Below, one piece after another: positions 45,037-54,928 of a stretch of DNA of 64,000 nt. Origin of the DNA: Pedobacter schmidteae (GTDB lineage: Bacteria; Bacteroidota; Bacteroidia; Sphingobacteriales; Sphingobacteriaceae); contig NZ_LS999839.1 in NCBI RefSeq assembly GCF_900564155.1, positions 4,523,097-4,587,096 of the forward strand, given 5' to 3'. Positions within the stretch are counted from its first letter, which is position 1. Every line of letters starts with the position of its first letter. Below the pieces are notes generated by a model. It saw only the letters and a program-made list of their open reading frames with translations. It did no database searches and was not told the origin of the DNA. The translations under genes and the position numbers were made by a program.

Positions 45037-48000
45037 ATGAACAGGAAACTCATTAAACCATTGCAAATACTAATACTGGCGATGGTTCTCATCTCCTTTT
45101 TTCCGCAGGGGAGCAGGGCACAGGAGGCCAGGACTATTACGGGTAAGGTTACTGACGCAGCTACAAAAGTAAGTCTGCCTGGCGTAAGCGTAAAAGTAAA
45201 GGGAACCACCATCGGTGTCTCCACTACCTCTGAAGGAACTTATTCCCTGAAAGTAAAAGTGGGAGAGGTATTACTTTTTTCTTTTATAGGTTATGAAAAT
45301 AAGGAAGTAACCATAGGAACAGAAAATAAACTGGATGTTACCCTTAAAGAGTCGGCTGCAGACCTGAAAGAAGTGGTGGTTACGGCACTTGGTATCACAC
45401 GTAAAACCAAATCACTTACTTATGCCACCCAACAACTAAACAACGCCGATTTGACCAATGTAAAAGAACCTTCAGGAAACGTAATGAACAGTTTAAGCGG
45501 CAAAATTGCCGGTGCAGTGGTTACTCCCGCAGCCACCGGTCCAGGTGGGGCCGCAAGGGTGGTATTGCGCGGCAACAGATCGATCATAGGAAATAATAAT
45601 GCTTTAATTGTAGTAGATGGAGTGCCAGTTGATAACACCATGACTACTGAACAAGGTGGTGGTGGATCGGCAAATACACCGGCAACCCAGCAAAAAAGTA
45701 CAGCCAGCGGCTATTCCGGCAGCGACGGAGCTGCCAGCATTAACCCCGAAGATGTAGAATCCATTACTGTGCTGAAAGGTCCCGCAGCAGCAGCCTTATA
45801 CGGCAGCAGAGCAGCAAATGGTGCCTTGATCATCACCACTAAAAAAGGAAAAAGCGGAAAAGTGTCCATCAGTTACAACGGAGGGCTAACCATGGACAAG
45901 GCCCTGATGCTAATGGATTTTCAGAATACCTATGGACAAGGAAACGGTGGGGTAAAGGGAGCATCTGCAGCAGGAAGCTGGGGAGCACCTGCAACAACTT
46001 ACAAAAACAATGTACGCGATTTTTATGAAACCGGAACAACCATCAACAACTCGGTAAACATATCAGGGGGAACGGATAAAATTCAGGGATATGCTTCATA
46101 CAGTAATAATGCCATTGGTGGTATCGTACCCAATAACAAACTGGACCGCAATACGCTTAACATGCGTCTGAATACAGAGATTTTACCTGGGTTGACTACC
46201 GACTTAAAAGTTACCTATGTGAATCAAAAAATAAAGAACAAACCACGCCTGGGCGATAATGGAGTAACCAATGAAGTATTAATTATGCCAAGGGACATGA
46301 GTTCTGAAACGCTAAAAAATTTCGAAACCATAAACCCGGCCACCAATCAGCCGCAACCGATATACTGGACCAATAGCGGGTCTTTTCAGAATCCATACTG
46401 GGATGTAAACCGGACGGCATTAAATGAAGAAAGAAACCGGATTATGCTGGTAGGATCTGCTAAATACCAGATCAAAGAATGGCTGTCATTACAGGCCAGA
46501 TATAGCCTGGATCGGTATGACGATAAAATAACAGGTTCATTTTATGCCGGAACATTGCCCATCAGCACCTTACCAGGCGGGCGTTATCAGGAAAACCTGG
46601 TTAATAAATGGGAAAGAAACATAGACGTACTGCTTTCCGGAAATAACAAAATAGGACAAGATTTTGGGATCAGTTATAATATAGGCGGATCGCTATTGAA
46701 CAGTAGTGGTTACAATACGCAATCGCTGGCCAATGGGCTCCGCGTTCCAAACGTGTTTAACCTCAATTTTGCCACAACCCCGGCCTTTACCAATATTGTG
46801 GCAAAAAAAGAGATCCAGTCTGTCTATGGAAATGCTGAATTGAATTATAAGCAAATGTTATATCTGGATGCCAACGCCAGAAACGACTGGTCATCCACAC
46901 TTCCATCACCACACAGCTATTTTTATCCCTCAGTTGGTTTATCAGGTATCTTATCAGAAATATTCGAATTACCCGAATGGCTCAACTTTGCCAAAGTACG
47001 TGGTGCCTATACACAGGTTGGTAACGATGCAGATCCTTATTTACTGCAACAAACCTATACCTACAGCCCGGGCGCAGGTGGAGGATTTATTGCCCGCGAC
47101 CAAACCAGATATATCAACAACCTAAAACCTGAACAGACCAAGGCCTGGGAGATTGGTGCGGAATTTCGTTTTTTTAAGGACCGGTTAACTTTCGATGCCT
47201 CCCTGTATAAAACCAATACCATCAACCAGCTGATCCTGATCGGGCTGCCGCAACCTTCGGGCTTCAATACACAATATGTAAATGCAGGAAATGTAGAAAA
47301 CAAGGGGATTGAACTGATGCTTAAAGGTGTACCACTGAAAAACGACAATTTCAAATGGACCAGCAGTTTTAATTTTGCATTAAACAGGAATAAAATGCTA
47401 TCGCTTTTACCGGGTGTCCCATCGGCCAGCCTAACAACTGCAACAACCTTTGCCAGTTTACTGATTAAACCGGGAGGATCTTATGGCGATCTTTTCGGGC
47501 ATATCTGGGAGAAAAATGAAAATGGGCGTTACAAGATCAGCAGCAGCGGTCTACCGGTAGTTCAACAGCTGCAAAAGATCGGGAACTTTAATCCTGATTA
47601 TACCCTGGGCCTCAACAACCAGTTCGAATACAAAAATTTTGACCTCTCCTTCCTGATCGATGGAAGGGTAGGCGGAACCGTGATTTCCGGTACTGATGCT
47701 ATGCTTGGCTATTTTGGCCTGGCCAGCTATACCAATGCCTTCAGGGATGGAGGGCTTGTGCTTCCCGGTGTTTTAGCTGATGGAAGTGAAAATACCAAAG
47801 CTATCAATGCTGAAACGCTCTGGACACAGGTATCGCAAGGCGGAACCAATGCCTATGCGCAGTTTTTTGCCTATAGCGCAACAAATTTCAGGTTAAGAGA
47901 ACTATCCCTTGGCTACAAATTTGATATCAAAAACAGCAGGATCAAAAGTGCACGGGTTTCTGCAACAGGAAGAAACCTGTTCTTTTTTTACCGCGGAAAA

Positions 48001-48147
48001 TCTTTAATGGACATACCAGGTATTGGAAAACGCACATTACCCGTTGATCCGGAAGCAGCTATTGGCACCAGTAACTACCAGGGGATTGAAAGTGGAATAC
48101 TCCCTTCTACACGTAGTTTTGGTTTAAATTTAAGTGTATCGTTTTAA
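45037..48147 (+). CDS. SusC/RagA TonB-linked outer-membrane transporter without STN domain (third locus)
   Basis: 1036 residues: signal peptide (about 1-29), CarboxypepD_reg-like domain (32-107, ITGKVTDAATKVSLPGVSVKVKGT), TonB box/plug from LKEVVVTALGITRKTKSLTYA, hallmark LYGSRAANGALIITTKKGKSG, barrel ending SFGLNLSVSF. Lack of STN and of neighbouring sigma/anti-sigma genes means it is controlled differently from the other two SusC genes. It heads an operon with SusD, an esterase and a GH109-like enzyme, so it should import a glycan or glycoside. Confidence 0.95.
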   Translation: MNRKLIKPLQILILAMVLISFFPQGSRAQEARTITGKVTDAATKVSLPGVSVKVKGTTIGVSTTSEGTYSLKVKVGEVLLFSFIGYENKEVTIGTENKLDVTLKESAADLKEVVVTALGITRKTKSLTYATQQLNNADLTNVKEPSGNVMNSLSGKIAGAVVTPAATGPGGAARVVLRGNRSIIGNNNALIVVDGVPVDNTMTTEQGGGGSANTPATQQKSTASGYSGSDGAASINPEDVESITVLKGPAAAALYGSRAANGALIITTKKGKSGKVSISYNGGLTMDKALMLMDFQNTYGQGNGGVKGASAAGSWGAPATTYKNNVRDFYETGTTINNSVNISGGTDKIQGYASYSNNAIGGIVPNNKLDRNTLNMRLNTEILPGLTTDLKVTYVNQKIKNKPRLGDNGVTNEVLIMPRDMSSETLKNFETINPATNQPQPIYWTNSGSFQNPYWDVNRTALNEERNRIMLVGSAKYQIKEWLSLQARYSLDRYDDKITGSFYAGTLPISTLPGGRYQENLVNKWERNIDVLLSGNNKIGQDFGISYNIGGSLLNSSGYNTQSLANGLRVPNVFNLNFATTPAFTNIVAKKEIQSVYGNAELNYKQMLYLDANARNDWSSTLPSPHSYFYPSVGLSGILSEIFELPEWLNFAKVRGAYTQVGNDADPYLLQQTYTYSPGAGGGFIARDQTRYINNLKPEQTKAWEIGAEFRFFKDRLTFDASLYKTNTINQLILIGLPQPSGFNTQYVNAGNVENKGIELMLKGVPLKNDNFKWTSSFNFALNRNKMLSLLPGVPSASLTTATTFASLLIKPGGSYGDLFGHIWEKNENGRYKISSSGLPVVQQLQKIGNFNPDYTLGLNNQFEYKNFDLSFLIDGRVGGTVISGTDAMLGYFGLASYTNAFRDGGLVLPGVLADGSENTKAINAETLWTQVSQGGTNAYAQFFAYSATNFRLRELSLGYKFDIKNSRIKSARVSATGRNLFFFYRGKSLMDIPGIGKRTLPVDPEAAIGTSNYQGIESGILPSTRSFGLNLSVSF

Positions 48148-48158
48148 AATATCTCAAT

Positions 48159-49718
48159 ATGAAAACGTCAAGAATATATTACTTCATTTTTGTACTGCTG
48201 ACCGTAATTGCCGGCTGCACAAAGGATTTTGATCAGATTAATACCAACCCGGCAAAAATAACGGAAGTTGGATCCAGGGAATTCGGATTTATGTTTTCCA
48301 GGGCACAATCGGCAGCTACCATACACAGGCCATATACCCAAACCATCTCTATTCTGATGCCAGATTTGTATGCACAATATTATGCATTAACGACCACAAG
48401 TTTTACTACAGACAGATATGCCTTAAATGACGGCTGGTTATCCAGGCCCGCCATTATTACCTATGTATTGACCATGCCGCAGCTACAGGCCATTTTTAAC
48501 AATTCAACTCCTGTTTCGGAGGAGTATGCGCTGGCCAATATCATGAAAGCCTATGCTTTCCATCGTTTTACAGATCAATACGGGCCGGTGCCTTATTTTG
48601 GGGCAGGAAAAACGGGCTCTGTAATTGCCTACGACAGTCAGGAAACAATTTACGATGATCTCTTTAAACGCCTGGATTCGGCGGTGATCAACCTTAAAGC
48701 CAGCACCCGGGCAAATGTTTTTGGAGCCCAGGATTTAATTTATGGGGGTGATATCAGTAAATGGGTTAGCTTTGCCAATACATTGCGTTTGAGGATGGCA
48801 CTAAGGATCTCGAAGATCAGTCCCGACAGAGCCAAAAAAGAAGCCGAAGCGGCAGTATTGAGTGGGGTAATGACCACCAATACACAAACCGCCAGTATTG
48901 AAAGATCGTTAAACGGAGATGACGCTAACGGGCTTGCTTTCAATGCTGCAAATAACGAGTTCAGTATGAGCTCAACCATGGCCTCTTATCTAAAAGGTTA
49001 TGCAGATCCCAGATTGGGTATTTATTTTCAAGCTGCAATAAACAGCGGACAGTTTAAGGGCTTAAGGAATGGCTCGTCGGCTACAGCAATCAATCTGCCA
49101 GGCAACAGACCTGCAGAAACGTCTAACCTGGGGCCAAAATGGGTACAGATCAACGCCAGTAAAACAGCCTGGACTCCTAACCTAGCGGCAAGACAGGAGG
49201 TAATGGCCGCTGCCGAAGCCTATTTTTTAAGGGCTGAAGGCGTTTTGAACGGATGGAATATGGGTGGAGGCACTGCAAAAGAATACTACGAAAAAGGGAT
49301 AGAATTGAGCTTGCAGCAATGGGGCATTACCGACATGACCATCATTCAGAATTATATCAATTCAGCTGCTTTGCCTGCTGCTCCGGGCGATGTAGCCAAT
49401 TCTCCGGCCGTGGCTACAACACCAATCAAATGGGCAGCAACCACAACCGGGCAACGTGCACAGATCGGAACACAAAAATGGCTGGCCATATTTCCCGATG
49501 GGATTGAGGGCTGGTCGGAATTCCGCCGAACCGGTTACCCGGTCATGTATCCCTTGCTGCAATCGGACAATGCCGACCTACCGATTGGTACCTTTATTAA
49601 ACGCCTGCCTTATTCTTCAGTTGAAGCCTCAACAAATGCCGAAGGTTTGGCCGGGGGCAGAAAGCTGCTTGGCGGCCCCGATAATGCAGCAACAAAGGTA
49701 TGGTGGGACGTAGATTAA
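48159..49718 (+). CDS. SusD-like nutrient-binding lipoprotein (SusD-like_2 group)
   Basis: 519 residues. Lipobox TVIAGC (C20) and the DFDQINTNPAKITEV opening mark the SusD/RagB subgroup called nutrient-binding outer-membrane lipoprotein. Further: MKAYAFHRFTDQYGPVPYFGAG, WVSFANTLRLRMALRISKI, and the C-terminal TQKWLAIFPDGIEGWSEFRRTGYPV block. 12 bp after SusC. It is the extracellular lid and ligand binder of the third locus. Confidence 0.94.
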   Translation: MKTSRIYYFIFVLLTVIAGCTKDFDQINTNPAKITEVGSREFGFMFSRAQSAATIHRPYTQTISILMPDLYAQYYALTTTSFTTDRYALNDGWLSRPAIITYVLTMPQLQAIFNNSTPVSEEYALANIMKAYAFHRFTDQYGPVPYFGAGKTGSVIAYDSQETIYDDLFKRLDSAVINLKASTRANVFGAQDLIYGGDISKWVSFANTLRLRMALRISKISPDRAKKEAEAAVLSGVMTTNTQTASIERSLNGDDANGLAFNAANNEFSMSSTMASYLKGYADPRLGIYFQAAINSGQFKGLRNGSSATAINLPGNRPAETSNLGPKWVQINASKTAWTPNLAARQEVMAAAEAYFLRAEGVLNGWNMGGGTAKEYYEKGIELSLQQWGITDMTIIQNYINSAALPAAPGDVANSPAVATTPIKWAATTTGQRAQIGTQKWLAIFPDGIEGWSEFRRTGYPVMYPLLQSDNADLPIGTFIKRLPYSSVEASTNAEGLAGGRKLLGGPDNAATKVWWDVD

Positions 49719-49735
49719 AATACAATTGAAAATAC

Positions 49736-51781
49736 ATGAACAAACTGATTTTAAATTTTATGGTTTTGGGCGTATTGATCACCAGCTCTGCGAGACTAAA
49801 GGCACAGCACTTACCCAGAGTTTTTTCTGGCCAACAGGAAGACCTTATAGCTTTAGATTTGAAAAAAGCAGCGAAGGCTGCTGCTTCGAGATTAAAGTTG
49901 CCCTCATCTAAATCAGATTGGGAACGATACAAGCAAAACCTTAAACTCAAAATCGGACAAAGTGCAGGCATATATATTAACCATAACTTGCCTTTAAAAA
50001 TGCAACAGACCGCTGAGCTACAAATGGAGGGCTTCAGCATTAAAAATATCCTTTTCCAAACCAGGCCTGGTGTTTATGCCACCGCAAATCTATATGTACC
50101 AAATGGCCAGGGTCCTTTTCCCGCAGTTGTGGTCACACATGGTCACTGGCCTGATGCACGTCGTTCGGAACTGTTTCAATCTGTTGCGCAGGTGTTGGCC
50201 AGCGCTGGATACGTAGCCCTGACAATAGATGCCTGGGGTGCCGGCGAAAGATGCACAGAAGATGGAAGACAAGAATATCATGGCGCCAATTTAGGCGCAT
50301 CATTAATGAATGCAGGAGAATCTTTACTGGGTATGCAGCTTAGCGATAACATCCGTGCAATTGACCTCCTGTGTGAACTGGGATATGTAGACAAAAACCA
50401 TATCGGTGCTACAGGCGCTAGCGGAGGTGGTAACCAGACCATGTGGCTCGCTGCACTAGACGAAAGGGTTAAGGCAGCTATCCCGGTAGTAAGTGTGGGT
50501 ACATTTCAATCGTACATCATGAACAGCAACTGTGTTTGCGAACTGCTGCCTGAAGGACTGACCTTTACTGAAGAAGCTGCTGTATTGGGGATGATTGCAC
50601 CTCGGGCACTGAAAATTTTTAGCGCGAGGAACGATACCAATAAATCTTTCTTCCCTTCGGAAATGCTAAAAAGTTATACTGCTGCAGTTCCTGTATTTGA
50701 TTTCTATCGTACCAAAAACAAGATTGCCTATCAAATTTTTGATACCGGCCATGGTTACTGGCCCGAAATGAGGGATGCGATGCTGGGCTGGTTTGATCTT
50801 CAGTTGAAGCAAAAAGGAGATGGAACAGCGGTTAGGTCGACAAAAGTAAAACCTCTGCCAGCAGCGGAACTGGTCACATTTAAACAAGGACAGCGGCCAG
50901 CCACAATTACAACTACCGCAGAATTTTGCCGGGACCAGGAAAACGGGCTGCATAAACAACTCATCGATAAACCTGTATGGGATGCCAGAACCAAAGTGAA
51001 AGCATTAAAACAGATACTAGGTATGGGTACGCCTGCCGCACTGAAAAATGTAAAATCTGCGGGCTTTGAAAACGGGTGGGAAAAACTGATACTGAAAAAC
51101 ACGACAGGCGCTGAGGTCCCCATACTTTTTAAAGCCCCGGCCAAAGGCAGTCACTATACAATAATGAATCATTCGGGTGGCAAGGATAGTATTCCCGCTA
51201 TGGATATCAAAGCCTTGACTGATAAGGGGCAGGGGATAGTGCTGGTAGATTTATGGGGAACAGGAGAACAACGCTCTGATACCGCCATTAAGATTGATGG
51301 CGCTTTACCTCCCTTTCATACCCTTTCCAGATCCACATTGTGGCTAGGTCGCACAATAATGGGCAATTGGATACAGGATATCCAAATTGTAGACAGCTGG
51401 TTAAAACAAAAAGATAAAAAGCGGGTACTCCAGATTTACGGCTACAAAGAAACTGGAGTTGCTGGATTATTATATACAGTATTTAACGAGGCGCAGCAGG
51501 TAACCCTGGTTGATGCTCCTTACAGCTATAGATTTGATGAACGAAAGGGTATTGACTTTTATAACATGGCCATCCACATTCCAGGTATGCTAAAATGGGG
51601 CGATATATCCTTAGTCGCCGCGTTATCGGATACCTCAGTCTTATTTAGAGAAGCAAGAAGTATGTCGGGCAGGCCAATAAATGACGAACAAAAAAAGAGA
51701 ATTGTTGCAGAGTTTAACACTTTAAGAAAGTATACACAAAACAAGAAAACTTTAACATTTACGGAAATTAATACCAATTAA
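49736..51781 (+). CDS. Secreted two-domain alpha/beta-hydrolase (acetyl-xylan-esterase/dienelactone-hydrolase-like) with degenerate second domain
   Basis: 681 residues with a signal peptide (1-24). The first alpha/beta-hydrolase domain (about 95-355) keeps a full triad: S229 in TGASGGGNQ, D300 in FSARND and H339 in FDTGHGYW, plus the oxyanion-type HGHW. The second (about 395-670) keeps the fold (NHSGGKDSIP, GIVLVDLWGTGEQ) but its nucleophile elbow reads GYKETG, so Ser is missing and it is probably inactive. 17 bp after SusD. Likely a carbohydrate esterase removing acyl groups from the imported glycan; the second domain may bind substrate or regulate. Confidence 0.85.
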   Translation: MNKLILNFMVLGVLITSSARLKAQHLPRVFSGQQEDLIALDLKKAAKAAASRLKLPSSKSDWERYKQNLKLKIGQSAGIYINHNLPLKMQQTAELQMEGFSIKNILFQTRPGVYATANLYVPNGQGPFPAVVVTHGHWPDARRSELFQSVAQVLASAGYVALTIDAWGAGERCTEDGRQEYHGANLGASLMNAGESLLGMQLSDNIRAIDLLCELGYVDKNHIGATGASGGGNQTMWLAALDERVKAAIPVVSVGTFQSYIMNSNCVCELLPEGLTFTEEAAVLGMIAPRALKIFSARNDTNKSFFPSEMLKSYTAAVPVFDFYRTKNKIAYQIFDTGHGYWPEMRDAMLGWFDLQLKQKGDGTAVRSTKVKPLPAAELVTFKQGQRPATITTTAEFCRDQENGLHKQLIDKPVWDARTKVKALKQILGMGTPAALKNVKSAGFENGWEKLILKNTTGAEVPILFKAPAKGSHYTIMNHSGGKDSIPAMDIKALTDKGQGIVLVDLWGTGEQRSDTAIKIDGALPPFHTLSRSTLWLGRTIMGNWIQDIQIVDSWLKQKDKKRVLQIYGYKETGVAGLLYTVFNEAQQVTLVDAPYSYRFDERKGIDFYNMAIHIPGMLKWGDISLVAALSDTSVLFREARSMSGRPINDEQKKRIVAEFNTLRKYTQNKKTLTFTEINTN

Positions 51782-51790
51782 ATTAGCATA

Positions 51791-53230
51791 ATGAAAAGTA
51801 ATCGCAGAAGCTTTTTAAAATATACGGGTGTAATTGGCCTTGGTGCTACTGCTACACCTCTCTTAAATGCATGCAGCATAGTAAAACCCGGGAGTAATGA
51901 ACAATTAGAATATATCCGTAAATCGGCAATCCGGAACCAGACGCAACGGTTCAATATGTGTGGTTATGCCGCACCGAAAATTGATACCGTACGTATTGGC
52001 TTTATAGGCTTAGGCAATCGCGGCTCGGCTGCCGTTGAGCGTGTAAGCTATATAGAGGGGGTCAGCATTAATGGTTTATGTGATCTGCGGGCCGAGCGGG
52101 CTTCAATTTCAAAAGCAAGAATTAAAACGAGCGGACACAATCCGGCATTTTATACCGGAACCGAAGAGAGCTGGAAAGAACTATGCGAGCATGCGGATAT
52201 TGACCTGATCTACATTGCAACCCCGTGGGAGTTGCACACACCGATTGCATTGTACGCCATGGAACAAGGCAAACATGTGGCCGTTGAGATCCCTGCGGCA
52301 ACCAGCATTGACGACTGTTGGCGTTTGGTAGAAATGTCAGAAAAAACCAGGAAGCATTGTGTGATGCTGGAAAATTGCTGTTATGACTTCTTTGAATTAC
52401 TAACACTGAATATGGCAAGACAAGGCTTTTTCGGAGAAATTATTCATTGTGAAGGCGCTTACATTCATGATATTCTGGAGGGGCTGTTTGACAAAGAGAA
52501 AAGGTACGACTTCTGGCGGTTAAAGGAAAATGCCAAAAGAAATGGGAATCTGTACCCCACACATGGACTTGGCCCGGTATGCCAGGTACTGGATATCAAC
52601 CGCGGCGACCGGATGGACTTCCTGGTTTCTGTATCCTCCAATGATTTTATGATGCAACAACTGGCCGAAAAGAGAGTAGCCGAAGACGATTCTTTCAAAA
52701 CATATGTTGGCAAACCTTTCCGTGGTAATATGAACACCACAACGATAAAGACACAAAAAGGTAAAACCATTATGCTTCAGCATGATGTAACTTCGCCACG
52801 ACCCTATTCGCGTATACACCTGCTAAGCGGAACCAAAGGCACTGCACAGAAATATCCACTTGCACCCAGAATCGCTACAAGCCACGATGGTTGGCTAGAC
52901 GACGCCGAATTCAAAAAGCTTGAAACACAATATACACCTGCCATTACCAAGAAACTAGGTGATCTGGCTAAGGAAATTGGCGGGCATGGTGGAATGGACT
53001 TTTTAATGGACTGGCGTCTCATCGACTGTCTAAGAAATGGCCTGCCTATGGATATGGATGTTTATGATGCCGCTGCCTGGAGCTCAATTGGTCCTTTAAG
53101 CGAATGGTCGGTAGCTAACCGATCAGGCTCAATTAACATTCCTGATTTTACCTTAGGTGCCTGGAAATCCAATAAGCCTGTAGATATTTCATTAAGTGCA
53201 GGTGGCACAACAGGTGTTCGTAAAGTATAG
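51791..53230 (+). CDS. GH109-like Gfo/Idh/MocA protein, Tat-exported lipoprotein
   Basis: 479 residues. Tat signal SNRRSFLKYTG with a lipobox (LLNAC, C28). NAD-binding motif VRIGFIGLGNRGSAA (67-81). The usual EKP motif is replaced by VEIPAA (165-170), as in family GH109 alpha-N-acetylgalactosaminidases, which also share ENCCYDF (194-200), YPTHGLGP (255-262) and GGHGGMDFLMDW. GH109 enzymes use NAD to oxidise C3 of the sugar transiently, eliminate the aglycone, then re-reduce it. 9 bp after the esterase, last gene of the third SusCD transcript. Activity on GalNAc or another sugar is not certain. Confidence 0.88.
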   Translation: MKSNRRSFLKYTGVIGLGATATPLLNACSIVKPGSNEQLEYIRKSAIRNQTQRFNMCGYAAPKIDTVRIGFIGLGNRGSAAVERVSYIEGVSINGLCDLRAERASISKARIKTSGHNPAFYTGTEESWKELCEHADIDLIYIATPWELHTPIALYAMEQGKHVAVEIPAATSIDDCWRLVEMSEKTRKHCVMLENCCYDFFELLTLNMARQGFFGEIIHCEGAYIHDILEGLFDKEKRYDFWRLKENAKRNGNLYPTHGLGPVCQVLDINRGDRMDFLVSVSSNDFMMQQLAEKRVAEDDSFKTYVGKPFRGNMNTTTIKTQKGKTIMLQHDVTSPRPYSRIHLLSGTKGTAQKYPLAPRIATSHDGWLDDAEFKKLETQYTPAITKKLGDLAKEIGGHGGMDFLMDWRLIDCLRNGLPMDMDVYDAAAWSSIGPLSEWSVANRSGSINIPDFTLGAWKSNKPVDISLSAGGTTGVRKV

Positions 53231-53397
53231 TTTAAAATTGTACCCACAGTTTATTTAAAAAGTTAAAACAAACCTTACTTCTTGCTAAAAACACTTAGTT
53301 AGTGTAAAATATACAATATTATTTTTCAACATTTTTAATAAAAAAACAGACCTTAAAACCTATTTAAATGCATATTATTTGGTCAAACTGATAAATG

Positions 53398-53450
53398 TGT
53401 AACAAAATCATTATTTGAAAATGCTTTTCTAAATAGACGAATTTGTTACA
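53398..53450 (+). promoter_or_regulatory. Promoter-like region flanked by TGTAACAAA/TTTGTTACA half-sites
   Basis: TGTAACAAA (53398-53406) and TTTGTTACA (53442-53450) are exact inverted half-sites; ATAAATG/CATTTAT extend both. Between them lies TTTG (53414-53417), 20 bp, and CGAATTTG (53438-53445), a -7-like box off in two positions. One half-site overlaps the -7 box, which suits repression of the DUF1080/cytochrome/symporter genes that start at 53477. Confidence 0.4.
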
Positions 53451-53476
53451 TTTATTTCATAAACCAAACACACAGT

Positions 53477-54913
53477 ATGAATTTAAACAGTTTGAAGTTC
53501 GGGGCAACTACCTTTGCATGGTTGCTGGGAACAGCTTTAGCCTCGGGTCAGATGCTGACAGATCAGTCCGAGATTAGCCTCAATGACCTCTCGGCATTTA
53601 GCAGTCCGTCAAAAACCTGGGCAACGGCCAGTCAGGTTACAGCAAATCTAAAGAATGATAATCAGTTAAAAACATCTTCAGGAACAGGTATTTTGGTAAA
53701 CATGCCTGAAAAAAACCTCAGAGGCACTGATTTACTGACCAACGCAAAACATGGAAACATGATTATGGAGCTCGATTACCTGATGGCAAAAGGATCTAAT
53801 TCCGGCATCTATCTGCAAGGGAATTACGAAATCCAGTTACTCGATTCCTGGGGTATCATCAATCCATCTTCTGCAGATAATGGCGGTATCTACGAACGTT
53901 GGGACGATAACAAACCCGAAGGTCAGAAAGGCTATGGTGGTTATGCCCCCCGTCAAAACGCCAGCAAGGCACCCGGCTTGTGGCAGCATCTAAAAATTGC
54001 TTTTCAGGCGCCTCAGTTTGACGCTGCCGGAAATAAAACCGCAAATGCCAGAATCCTTAGTGTAGAGTTGAATGGAGTGGTGATTCACGACAATGTGGAA
54101 TTATTTGGCCCTACCAGAGGTGGCCTGAGTAAAGAAACAGCTACCGGTAGTCTGCGCTTTCAGGGCGATCACGGTGCAATAGCCTTCAGAAATATAAAAA
54201 TATCAAAACTGCCTAAAGAAATGCTGAATGGCGGTCAGAAAGGCGGAGGTGGTGCCGATCCCATCTATATCGATGCCACGGCAAACACCATGATCAGGAG
54301 CTTTGTTGATGTCAACCCAAATGCAAGAGTAGTCCACGCCATTTCAGTAGGTAGCCCTAAGCAGATTCATTACAGCTACGATCTGGACAACGGACTATTG
54401 GTATATGCCTGGCGTGGAGATTTTGTAGACGCCACCCCGATGTGGGATGGCAGAGGAAACGGAACCTCCAAACCACGTGGTGTAAGAACAGTGTTTAGCA
54501 ATAAATTAGTTCCGGCAGTAGCTCAGCTGAGCACTCCACAGGCAGCATGGCCTGTAGACAGTACAGGAACAGGCTTCCGTACAAAAGGATATGTTATGGA
54601 TAATGAAGACAGACCTGAATTTAAATACAACATTTATCATAGCCAGGTTACAGATGCCATTAAAGTAAAAGAAGATAATAAAGGCCTCACAAGAACCATC
54701 AGCATAGATAAACCTGTAGCAAACCTTTATATATTATTGGCCAATGCTAGTAAAATAGAGGAACTTACAACTGGCGTTTATATGATAGATGGACAGCTTT
54801 ATTACTTAACGCTTGAAGAGACCGCAGCTAAACCTGTTATCAGGGATGTAGATGGCCGTAAAGAAATGGTCATTCTTCTGGGCAGTAAATTAAAATATGA
54901 TCTCTCATTCTAA
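53477..54913 (+). CDS. Secreted DUF1080 (3-keto-disaccharide hydrolase family) protein
   Basis: 478 residues. Signal peptide (about 1-24). The DUF1080/PF06439 jelly-roll domain (about 30-250) shows typical segments: GNMIMELDYLMAKGSNSGIYLQGNYEIQLLDSWG, GGIYERW, GLWQHLKIAFQAP, GSLRFQGDHGAIAFRNIKI. The C-terminal domain (about 265-478) is beta-rich and not assigned. Family members act on 3-keto-glycosides, by elimination or hydration, in recently described oxidative glycan breakdown. It opens a new unit and is followed 15 bp later by the propeller-cytochrome gene. Confidence 0.87.
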   Translation: MNLNSLKFGATTFAWLLGTALASGQMLTDQSEISLNDLSAFSSPSKTWATASQVTANLKNDNQLKTSSGTGILVNMPEKNLRGTDLLTNAKHGNMIMELDYLMAKGSNSGIYLQGNYEIQLLDSWGIINPSSADNGGIYERWDDNKPEGQKGYGGYAPRQNASKAPGLWQHLKIAFQAPQFDAAGNKTANARILSVELNGVVIHDNVELFGPTRGGLSKETATGSLRFQGDHGAIAFRNIKISKLPKEMLNGGQKGGGGADPIYIDATANTMIRSFVDVNPNARVVHAISVGSPKQIHYSYDLDNGLLVYAWRGDFVDATPMWDGRGNGTSKPRGVRTVFSNKLVPAVAQLSTPQAAWPVDSTGTGFRTKGYVMDNEDRPEFKYNIYHSQVTDAIKVKEDNKGLTRTISIDKPVANLYILLANASKIEELTTGVYMIDGQLYYLTLEETAAKPVIRDVDGRKEMVILLGSKLKYDLSF

Positions 54914-54928
54914 ATCGCTTACAACAAC

